A stretch of 54,667 bases of DNA from Ruminococcus difficilis (GTDB lineage Bacteria > Bacillota_A > Clostridia > Oscillospirales > Acutalibacteraceae), in contig NZ_JAEQMG010000105.1 in assembly GCF_016680995.1 (NCBI RefSeq), forward strand, positions 1 to 54,667, in the 5' to 3' direction. Both the position numbers and the translations under genes were made by a program. This document shows positions 25,640-32,002 of the stretch, one piece after another (the stretch's first letter is position 1; each line of letters opens with the position of its first letter). Below the pieces are notes generated by a model. It did no database searches, had not been told where the DNA came from, and saw nothing but the letters and a program-made list of their open reading frames with translations.

Positions 25640-25797
25640 TTCACAATGTAGGGGAGTAGGCAAAAAACATTGAATAGGCGAGATAATACGCTTGATAACA
25701 GTACGATTAAATAATCTCCCTTCGGTCAATCAACACAGACAATTCATCCGCTATAGTTCGGAGGAACCTGCCTTTCACAATAAAAGGCTATTTTTCA
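25640..25797 (+). ncRNA. Candidate structured non-coding RNA with terminator
   Basis: This stretch follows the DUF6873 stop, has no reading frame with a ribosome binding site, and is more GC-rich than the AT-rich DNA behind it. It ends in GCCTTT-CACAAT-AAAAGGC plus TATTTTT (about 25770-25795), a credible terminator. Short complementary pairs (GAGAT/ATCTC, AGGCA/TGCCT) suggest folding. Size and position would suit a 6S-like or other small RNA, but I could not match a family and it may simply be a 3' untranslated region. From 25800 to 26250 I see only AT-rich DNA. Confidence 0.3.
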
Positions 25798-26250
25798 TAA
25801 ATCAAATGATCAAATCAATGATCGGCAAAGCTTTAACCGTGGCTTCGTCGATCATCTTAATTTAACGGATCATTGATGAAAATCTATCATAATATGATTA
25901 TTATATTAAACAAAACGCAAAGAATTATTGATTCAGTTTTTTTGAAATGAACCGAACATCATTCAGAAAAAACTGAGACGATAAAAATGAGAGAAGTTAT
26001 GAAATAAATGATGAGATAAATGAAAAGCAAACACCCGAGAAACATTTCGATCAGAAAACAGAACATATAAAATCAATACAATATATTACCGATAAACAAA
26101 TAAATACACTGCAATCGCTATAATCGTTACTACTCTGAAAAACGCTTAAAAACACGCTTTTCCGGCTATATCTCAAAATATGCCCTCCCCTAAATTACAT
26201 AAAATATTAATTTTGTTTATTCTTCTAATAAAGAAATTACGCCCCTCTCT

Positions 26251-26278
26251 TTTACTGTATAATAATAAATACAGTAAA
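26251..26278. promoter_or_regulatory. Operator-like palindrome over a -10 box
   Basis: TTTACTGTAT and ATACAGTAAA form a perfect 10-bp inverted repeat around AATAATAA, with TATAAT inside at 26258-26263. The arms resemble those of the palindrome at the GntR gene (27816-27841). Confidence 0.55.
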
Positions 26279-26359
26279 GCGAGTCGGGCGCTTTTTACTG
26301 AAATGCTTGTCAGAGAGTAAATTGAAACTAAGTTACCGTCAACTTGTGAGGTGATTTGA

Positions 26360-27358
26360 ATGAGTAAAAGTAATTTTGTGATCGAAGCCTCTGAGCCGAT
26401 GAAAGATTTTTTGTATTATCTGCAAACCGTAAAAGGTCGTTCGCCGACAACGGTGGATGAATACTTCAATGACCTGAGAACCTTTTTCCGCTTTATCAAA
26501 AAACAAAAGCGTCTTGTCCCCCAGGATACTCCCTTTCACGATATCAAGGTGGATGACGTGGATATTCCGCTGATCTCTTCCGTTACGCTCACGGACGGGT
26601 ATGAATTCATGAATTATCTGCTCCGCGTGCGAAAAAACGATAAAGCGGCTCGCGCGCGCAAAACCACCAGTATCAAATCGTTTTATCACTATCTGACCAA
26701 CAAGAAGCATTTGCTGCAGGCGGATCCGCTCAAGGATCTGGAACGCCCGAACGCACGTGAAAAGAATCCCCTACCCAAATATCTGACGCTCGAACAAAGC
26801 ATCGAACTGCTCAATGCCGTTGACGGCAAGAACAAGGAGCGCGATTATTGTATTTTGACCTTCTTTTTGAACTGCGGTATGCGATTGGCGGAGCTGGTCG
26901 CGATGGATTATACGGACATCCGCTCCGATCATACGGCGCAGATCATCGGTAAAGGCAGCAAAAAGCGCATCATCTACCTCAACGACGCCTGTATGGCGGC
27001 ATATGAAGCGTATATGAGAGTGCGTCCGGTGGACGGTGTGCGTGCCGATGATAAATACGCGCTGTTCCTCTCCGCGCAAAAGCGCCGTATCTCTCGAGAA
27101 ATGGTACAAAAAATGGTCTACAAATACCTCGAAAAGATCGGTCTGGACTCACAGGGTTATTCGGTGCACAAGCTGCGCCACACCGCCGCCACGCTGATGT
27201 ATCAGCACGGCAATGTCGATATCCGCGTACTGAAGGATGTACTGGGTCACGAAAGCCTGAGCACAACCGAGATCTACACACATCTTGATTCACGCCAGAT
27301 CGAAGCCGCCGCAAAGAGCAACCCCCTATCAAAAGTCAAACCGAAAGGGAATAAATAG
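26360..27358 (+). CDS. Tyrosine recombinase, XerC/XerD-like
   Basis: Encodes 332 residues. ATG 26360 lies behind GAGGTGATTTGA. An N-terminal SAM-like core-binding domain (about 15-115, LQTVKGRSPTTVDEYFNDLR) is followed by the catalytic domain. The Arg is in CGMRLAELV (about 172), the Lys in GKGSKKRII, HKLRHT lies near 270, LGHESLSTTEIYTH near 295, and the nucleophile Tyr near 306. The full catalytic set is present. There is no neighbouring xis or att-like repeat, and codon use matches the chromosome, so a housekeeping recombinase that resolves chromosome dimers fits better than an element integrase. It has its own palindrome-covered promoter region. Confidence 0.8.
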   Translation: MSKSNFVIEASEPMKDFLYYLQTVKGRSPTTVDEYFNDLRTFFRFIKKQKRLVPQDTPFHDIKVDDVDIPLISSVTLTDGYEFMNYLLRVRKNDKAARARKTTSIKSFYHYLTNKKHLLQADPLKDLERPNAREKNPLPKYLTLEQSIELLNAVDGKNKERDYCILTFFLNCGMRLAELVAMDYTDIRSDHTAQIIGKGSKKRIIYLNDACMAAYEAYMRVRPVDGVRADDKYALFLSAQKRRISREMVQKMVYKYLEKIGLDSQGYSVHKLRHTAATLMYQHGNVDIRVLKDVLGHESLSTTEIYTHLDSRQIEAAAKSNPLSKVKPKGNK

Positions 27359-27399
27359 ATTGCTGATTTCAAAACAACCGAATATCGTATAATAATACA

Positions 27400-27434
27400 C
27401 TCACACCCCGTTGCAGCAATGCAGCGGGGTGTTA
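27400..27434. terminator. Bidirectional terminator between xer-like gene and gntR
   Basis: ACACCCCGTTGC pairs with GCAGCGGGGTGT (one G-T), flanked by A- and T-rich DNA. The two genes converge here. Confidence 0.75.
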
Positions 27435-27442
27435 TCATATAA

Positions 27443-27805
27443 TCACGAATAACGAAAGCCTTTAATGATCGATATGATCTCTTTCTTATCCAAGCCGAAG
27501 CTCTGCATTTCATTCAGATAATCCGCCGTTTTTGTGTGGATCATCTGATCAAGAATATCTTTCGCTATATCGACACGATCACTGACGTACCAGCCGGAAC
27601 CGCGCTTGGAATAGATAACGCCTCGTTGTTCCAACAGCACATAGGCTTTCTGTACGGTGTTTGGTGTAACATCAGCCTCAGCGGCAACCTCACGCACCGA
27701 CGTCAATCTCTCACCGGGAGTAATATCACCGGATGCGATCATCACACAAATAGTATCACAAATCTGCGGACAGATCGCCCGATTCTTATCTAATCGCCAA
27801 TCCAT
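27443..27805 (-). CDS. GntR-family regulator, YtrA type
   Basis: Encodes 120 residues. ATG 27805 has AGGTGA 6 nt upstream; a GTG nine bases earlier is in frame but less well placed. Winged helix: ICDTICVMIASGDITPGERL, TSVREVAAEADVTPNTVQKAY (recognition helix), LLEQRGVIYSKRGSGWYV (wing). There is only a short C-terminal dimerisation tail, as in the YtrA subfamily. Such regulators usually sit in front of an ABC transporter operon that they repress; none follows here, so this one is orphaned. The palindrome at 27816-27841 overlaps its own -10 box, implying autoregulation. Confidence 0.85.
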   Translation of the reverse strand: MDWRLDKNRAICPQICDTICVMIASGDITPGERLTSVREVAAEADVTPNTVQKAYVLLEQRGVIYSKRGSGWYVSDRVDIAKDILDQMIHTKTADYLNEMQSFGLDKKEIISIIKGFRYS

Positions 27806-27815
27806 ATTATTCACC

Positions 27816-27864
27816 TGCTGTATTATTGTATTACTACAGTAACACAGTTTGTTATATCTGTCAA
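27816..27864 (-). promoter_or_regulatory. gntR promoter with operator
   Basis: On the minus strand TTGACA (27864-27859), a 17-nt spacer and TACTGT (27841-27836). The inverted repeat TACTGTA...TACAGCA (27841 to 27816) starts in the -10 box and ends next to the ribosome binding site. Confidence 0.6.
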
Positions 27865-27953
27865 TAGCAGATATAAAAACGAGATAAAAATAAACCTCTT
27901 AAAACATGTCATTGAGTTAAGAAAATGAATCTCGCTTACGCTCAATCAATTAA

Positions 27954-28005
27954 TACAATTCCTCAGTCGCCAATGGGCGACAGCTCCTTTTACCAAAAGG
28001 AGCCT
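27954..28005. repeat. Family B repeat
   Basis: ACAATTCCTCAGTCGCC, GGGCGACAGCTCC, CCTTTT/AAAAGG and GGAGCC. It has the same layout as at 23504, with a different but still self-complementary core. Confidence 0.75.
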
Positions 28006-28032
28006 TCTTAACTCTAAATTCAACATCAAAAA

Positions 28033-28061
28033 AGGAGCACGATACAGAACCGTGCTCCTCC
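28033..28061 (-). terminator. Terminator of the CofE-like gene
   Basis: AGGAGCACG pairs with CGTGCTCCT around a 10-nt loop, directly downstream of the minus-strand gene. On that strand it is followed by TTTTTTG. Confidence 0.8.
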
Positions 28062-28077
28062 CCTATTCTCTGTATTA

Positions 28078-29277
28078 TCAGTCGTTGGTGTAGTTATCGA
28101 AATAGCCCTGAACCAGTACGACAGGCGTACCCTTATCGCCGGAACCGGAGGTAAGGTCGCACAGGGAGCCGATCAGGTCGGTCAGCTGTCTGGGAGTCGT
28201 ACCCTGAGAAGCCATGTTGCCGACGAGGTTCGCGTCCTTGGTCTTGATACTCTCCGAGATCGCCGCTTTCAACTCATCGCCGTCGAGATGCTTGAAATCG
28301 TTATCCGCGAGATACTTGAGCTTGAGCTCGTTGGGCGTACCAATCAGACCGGAGGTATGCGCCGGAGATACGACCGGATCGGCAAGCTCCCATATCTTAC
28401 CCTGAGGATCCTTGAACGCGCCGTCGCCGTATACCATGACTTCAACGTTTTTACCGGTAGCGGACTTGATCTTTGCCTGAATATCCTCTACCAGCGGCTG
28501 AGCGTTCTGCGGGAACAGCTTGACGGTATCTTCGGTAGACTTGTTGGAGCCTAACAGACCGTAGTTCTCGTTATATCCGGAGCCATCTACAGGCGCGTTC
28601 ATGATGTCATCGAGACCCAGAACGATTTTAGCGCCCGCTTCTTTGAGGATGCGCTTGGTGCGCTTGCGGGTGTGGATATCGCAGGTGAGAACGGTATCGG
28701 TATAGTCGAGAATGGTCTTGGGACGGTTAGCAAAGATGATCTCTACCTCTGCCCCACTCTCTTTGATCAGGTTAGCGTAATAATCGACGTAGTCAACGCC
28801 GGTGAATTCATGCTTGTTGACGCCGAACAGTTCACGGTAACGCTCAAGCGTCAGCACATCGCTGTAAGGATTGACGCCCGCCTCATCGATCTTATCGATG
28901 GAGACCAGCTCATTACCTACCTCATCGGACGGATAGGACAGCATGAGGACGATCTTTTTGCATCCCATCGCGATACCGCGCAGGCAGATCGCAAAGCGGT
29001 TGCGGGACAGGATCGGAAAAATCACGCCGACAGTATCGCCGCCGAGCTTCGCCTTTACATCATCGGCGATATTCTGAACCGTAGCATAGTTGCCCTGCGC
29101 GCGTGCTACGATCGACTCAGTGACCGCGATAACGTCTTTATCACGAAGTGAAAAGCCCTCGCTGTCTGCGGCAGCCAGAACGCTGTCAGTCACGATCGAA
29201 GCCAGATCGTCACCGGTACGGATGATCGGGCAACGGATACCGCGGGAAATGGTACCGACTAATCTTTCATTACTCAT
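28078..29277 (-). CDS. Coenzyme F420-0:L-glutamate ligase-like protein
   Basis: Encodes 399 residues. ATG 29277 follows AAGGAGCG. The N-terminal part (RCPIIRTGDDLASIV, RDKDVIAVTESIVARAQGNY) matches CofE-type gamma-glutamyl ligases. Later segments (GYNENYGLLGSNKSTEDTV, VYGDGAFKDPQGKIWELADP) are typical of a long clostridial version. CofE adds glutamate to coenzyme F420. Most gut Clostridia lack F420 and none of its other genes appear here, so this family member probably glutamylates another acid. It stands alone. The function is therefore inferred only at the level of ATP/GTP-dependent glutamate ligation. Confidence 0.7.
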   Translation of the reverse strand: MSNERLVGTISRGIRCPIIRTGDDLASIVTDSVLAAADSEGFSLRDKDVIAVTESIVARAQGNYATVQNIADDVKAKLGGDTVGVIFPILSRNRFAICLRGIAMGCKKIVLMLSYPSDEVGNELVSIDKIDEAGVNPYSDVLTLERYRELFGVNKHEFTGVDYVDYYANLIKESGAEVEIIFANRPKTILDYTDTVLTCDIHTRKRTKRILKEAGAKIVLGLDDIMNAPVDGSGYNENYGLLGSNKSTEDTVKLFPQNAQPLVEDIQAKIKSATGKNVEVMVYGDGAFKDPQGKIWELADPVVSPAHTSGLIGTPNELKLKYLADNDFKHLDGDELKAAISESIKTKDANLVGNMASQGTTPRQLTDLIGSLCDLTSGSGDKGTPVVLVQGYFDNYTND

Positions 29278-29449
29278 TTCATATACGCTCCTTTAGCAAT
29301 TTAATAAATTAAAGCCATAGAGTATTATAATGGTATGTAGTAACTTTTTAATTCCTATATAGAATATTAGTATTTTTTATTATTGTTGATGAAACCTCCG
29401 TTGATCTTGCGTTGTGCAGGATAACTAAATATGACATATGAATTTTGGA

Positions 29450-29478
29450 TTGCATATAGGTCGGAGATATGGTATCAT
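29450..29478 (+). promoter_or_regulatory. Predicted promoter of the SPOR-like lipoprotein gene
   Basis: TTGCAT (29450-29455), a 17-nt spacer and TATCAT (29473-29478). A TATAAT lies further on, near 29489. AAGGAGG then precedes the ATG at 29520. Confidence 0.45.
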
Positions 29479-29519
29479 AAATTCAAATATAATGACTGTA
29501 TATCCAAGGAGGAAAGATA

Positions 29520-30275
29520 ATGAAAAGGATCATTGCATTGATTATCGCCGTTTTGTCAGCTGTTGTTTTCAGTTCATGTACTACCGTAAACAATTATTAT
29601 CAGCAAACCGGATCTGCCGCGAACAGTGAATCCGTAACAGATAGCATAGCTACTGAGGACAAGCCCGCTGCTTCATCTGCTCCGGTTGACAGCACACCTC
29701 AATCCGCTCCTGCAGCAAATACACCTGCTTTTAATTATAATACACCGTTTTACGGTATCTGGGTAAGCGCTTCAAAAAGCCATGACGATGCTGTGAAAGT
29801 CTCTGATGACGTCACATCAAAGGGCTTTAACGGGTTTGTGGAAACCACTACAAACTGGAGCAACTTGAATTCCGAAGAATGGTATGTTGTTACCGCCGGT
29901 AAGTATGTATCTGAGAGTGAAGCGAATGAACAGCTCAGCAAAGTAAAGAAAGACTATCCTGACGCATATGTAAAATATTCCGGAGAGTATGCAGCATCTT
30001 CCGACGGCGGTTACCCATCGTTTTACGGAATTTGGGTCTATGCCTCAAAAAGCTATGATGAAGCTTCGAGCTTTGCACAGGATGTTTCTTCAAAAGGATT
30101 CAAAGGCTTCGTTATTACCACCACCGATTGGAGCAATCTGAACAGCGAGAAATGGTATGTAGTAACCGCAGGGAAGTATGGTAGCGAGAAAGAAGCCGCT
30201 GACAGTTTGGACGATGTTCAAAAGTATTATCCTGACGCTTATGTTAAATACTCAGGAGACCATATCAATAATTGA
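29520..30275 (+). CDS. Lipoprotein with duplicated SPOR-like repeats
   Basis: Encodes 251 residues. Lipobox VVFSSC puts the lipidated cysteine at 20. A disordered Ser/Ala/Pro linker follows (about 30-72). Two repeats of about 80 residues begin FYGIWVSASKS (about 77) and FYGIWVYASKS (about 163), and both end YPDAYVKYSG. They are roughly two-thirds identical by eye, so the duplication is recent or constrained. Spacing of GIWV, WYVVTAGKY, SEKEA and a final beta strand resembles SPOR domains, which bind denuded glycan strands at division septa and during sporulation. A wall-binding role at the septum or forespore is a reasonable inference. Confidence 0.65.
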   Translation: MKRIIALIIAVLSAVVFSSCTTVNNYYQQTGSAANSESVTDSIATEDKPAASSAPVDSTPQSAPAANTPAFNYNTPFYGIWVSASKSHDDAVKVSDDVTSKGFNGFVETTTNWSNLNSEEWYVVTAGKYVSESEANEQLSKVKKDYPDAYVKYSGEYAASSDGGYPSFYGIWVYASKSYDEASSFAQDVSSKGFKGFVITTTDWSNLNSEKWYVVTAGKYGSEKEAADSLDDVQKYYPDAYVKYSGDHINN

Positions 30276-30375
30276 CGCTACATCCAAATACAGACGCAAA
30301 TCTATCGAAAACAGTCCTCGAAAACAGTATATCCAGTTCCTTTTATTGTATAGTTTTGCCTACAGTACATTCGCC

Positions 30376-30422
30376 TTCGATTCCCATCATCTGCTCTTTC
30401 CTTTTTTATGGAGCAGATGATG
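30376..30422. repeat. Mirrored tRNA-Gly 3' end around T-run
   Basis: TTCGATTCCCATCATCTGCTC (30376-30396) is identical to the T-loop-to-acceptor 3' end of the tRNA-Gly at 30637, but on the plus strand and without a tRNA body. After CTTTTTTAT the inverted GAGCAGATGATG follows at 30411-30422. Confidence 0.75.
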
Positions 30423-30568
30423 TTAGTTTCATATTTCTGTATCGTGCGATTTCGCCTTCGGAGCAACACCGTATGTCATAAGTCATATCTACGCTCTCGA
30501 TAAAAACGCCATACTATGGCGTTTTTGCGTGCGATGTGCGCTGACGCTTACATCTTCGCACTCTCGCC

Positions 30569-30632
30569 TTCGATTCCCTTCATCTGCTCTTTGCTTGTAA
30601 AATAAAAAGGAAGTATCGGCTGATACTTCCTT
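30569..30632. repeat. Second plus-strand tRNA-Gly 3' end with terminator hairpin
   Basis: A near-identical 3' end (one change, CCCTTC for CCCATC) is at 30569-30589. The hairpin AAAAAGGAAGTATC/GATACTTCCTTTTT at about 30605-30634 follows and also terminates the minus-strand tRNA-Gly. Between this unit and the one at 30376 lies a hairpin AAAACGCCATA/TATGGCGTTTT near 30502-30527. Confidence 0.75.
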
Positions 30633-30636
30633 TTTA

Positions 30637-30710
30637 TGGAGCAGATGATGGGAATCGAACCCACACGGTCAGCTTGGAAGGCTGAAGTTCTACCACTAAA
30701 CTACATCTGC
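30637..30710 (-). tRNA. tRNA-Gly (TCC)
   Basis: The 74-nt gene has acceptor GCAGATG/CATCTGC, anticodon stem TCAGC/GCTGA with loop CTTCCAA (anticodon TCC), T-arm GTGGG-TTCGATT-CCCAT, and encoded CCA. Confidence 0.95.
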
Positions 30711-30763
30711 ATTTATTGATTATAGTATATCATATCAATTTTCGTTTGTCAATCAGAAAAGGC

Positions 30764-30787
30764 AAGGGAGGGATCATACCCTCCCCT
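30764..30787 (-). terminator. Hairpin downstream of the SecB-like gene
   Basis: GGGAGGG and CCCTCCC are separated by 6 nt. The T-tail on the minus strand is weak, so efficiency is uncertain. Confidence 0.4.
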
Positions 30788-30845
30788 ACCCGTTTCATTA
30801 CAAAATATTCAATGAATCAGCACATGATTCCCGGATCGGAACAAA

Positions 30846-31244
30846 TCATTTTTTCTCGGGATTATCGATACGATAGATTTCCTGGTTATCGATATCGATA
30901 TTCGGGATGATGACCGGCTGGATACCGCAGTTAGCGGTAATGGTGGTGATCAGAGCCTTGGCGTACGGAAACAGCGCCTTGAAGGTCTCGGTATGGATCA
31001 GTTCCTTCTTCTCGCCTTCTTTATACGCGAAAATACCGACGATGATCACACGGATCTTAAACGCCTCGGTATTCTCTTTGTCGTGGACTTCGATATCAAA
31101 GGTACCCTTCGCGACATTCTTGTTGTTCGCATACTGCACCTGATAGGAATACTTGTTGCCCAGAGAGATCTTGGTACCGTTCTCCAAGGTGTTCGCAAAA
31201 TCGATTTTATCAACTTTAAAAGCCTGTAAGTTTACTACTGCCAT
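30846..31244 (-). CDS. SecB-like export chaperone
   Basis: ATG 31244 has AAGGAG 8 nt before it and gives 132 residues (an ATG at 31250 is too close to that site). The fold cues are those of SecB: four beta strands (ISLGNKYSYQVQYANNK, KGTFDIEVHDKEN, FKIRVIIVGIFAYKE) and then LFPYAKALITTITANCGIQP with IIPNIDI. That is the diagnostic FPYxR/K...ITTGG..PVxLPPI-type end of the family. SecB keeps preproteins unfolded for the Sec translocase. Gram-positive bacteria generally lack canonical SecB; SecB-like proteins there are often antitoxin chaperones. No toxin-antitoxin pair is adjacent, so a stand-alone chaperone is more likely. Confidence 0.65.
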   Translation of the reverse strand: MAVVNLQAFKVDKIDFANTLENGTKISLGNKYSYQVQYANNKNVAKGTFDIEVHDKENTEAFKIRVIIVGIFAYKEGEKKELIHTETFKALFPYAKALITTITANCGIQPVIIPNIDIDNQEIYRIDNPEKK

Positions 31245-31325
31245 TGTCATTCTCCTTCATTTGATAAAGATTATAAATCCGTGGATCGTTATGTATTATA
31301 GACTATTTTTCTTAAAAAGTCAAAC

Positions 31326-31358
31326 AAGGCATATAACCGCTTTTTCGGTTATATGCCT
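31326..31358 (-). terminator. Terminator of the PepSY lipoprotein gene
   Basis: GGCATATAACCG and CGGTTATATGCC form a 12-bp stem around CTTTTT. It lies just downstream of the minus-strand gene. Confidence 0.75.
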
Positions 31359-31383
31359 GTCTGTTTAATCAAAAGAAAGAATA

Positions 31384-31806
31384 TCAATCGTCGTTGACCG
31401 GCTCTTTGCCTTTTTCCATGATCGCACCGGTTTTTGCGTTAATATCGTAATCGTACTCATAACCGTTATAGGTGAATTCGATCTCGTATTTTTCAACGCC
31501 GTCATCGGTATCAAGCTTTTCTTTGGTAAACTGAACCTGAGACGCGTCTAAGCCTGCGTCTATGAGAGCGGTGGTCTTAGCGGTTTCGATGTCGATTTTG
31601 TCGTTGTTCTGCTGCGCGGCGGGAGCCTCAGTTGCCGCAGGAGCGGGAGCCTGTGTTGCGGGCGCTGCAGTTGCGGGAGCCGCGGTTGCAGCGGGTGCGG
31701 GAGCTTCCGTTGCCGCAGGCTTGCTCTGCTGAGAGGAACAACCGGCAAACAGTCCGACGGACAGGATGGTCATAGCAATTAAAGATAACGCGATAATTTT
31801 TTTCAT
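31384..31806 (-). CDS. PepSY-domain lipoprotein
   Basis: Encodes 140 residues. Lipobox SVGLFAGC places lipidated Cys at 23. A low-complexity linker of alternating Ala/Pro/Thr (about 30-68) leads to a PepSY domain (about 70-138): IDIETAKTTALIDAGLDASQ, then VEKYEIEFTYNGYEYDYDIN with AKTGAIM. PepSY modules outside the membrane are thought to restrain proteases or sense the wall. It stands alone with its own terminator. The partner is unknown. Confidence 0.75.
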   Translation of the reverse strand: MKKIIALSLIAMTILSVGLFAGCSSQQSKPAATEAPAPAATAAPATAAPATQAPAPAATEAPAAQQNNDKIDIETAKTTALIDAGLDASQVQFTKEKLDTDDGVEKYEIEFTYNGYEYDYDINAKTGAIMEKGKEPVNDD

Positions 31807-32002
31807 TTTAAAATCTCCTTTTTAAGTAAAATTTGAAAATCCGATCGGTCACATCTTTGTGCTGTTTCAAAATGATCCAAGCACCGAGCGATGAACTTCA
31901 CTTGATTTCCTTGACTGTGACTAAAGTATAGCACACAGATCTTTGCAACTTCTTTGCAAATTGTCGAAGAATTTGAAAAATCTCAATATTTTTTCAATTT
32001 GA

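Noticed and set aside
25640..25797. Firm call as 6S RNA
   Set aside because: I could not build the long closing stem and central bubble of 6S by eye, so only a generic candidate RNA is reported.
26360..27358. Integrase of a second mobile element
   Set aside because: No excisionase, att-like repeat or cargo lies nearby and codon use fits the chromosome, so a housekeeping Xer recombinase is more likely.
30846..31244. Antitoxin chaperone of a toxin-antitoxin-chaperone system
   Set aside because: No toxin or antitoxin gene is adjacent on either strand.
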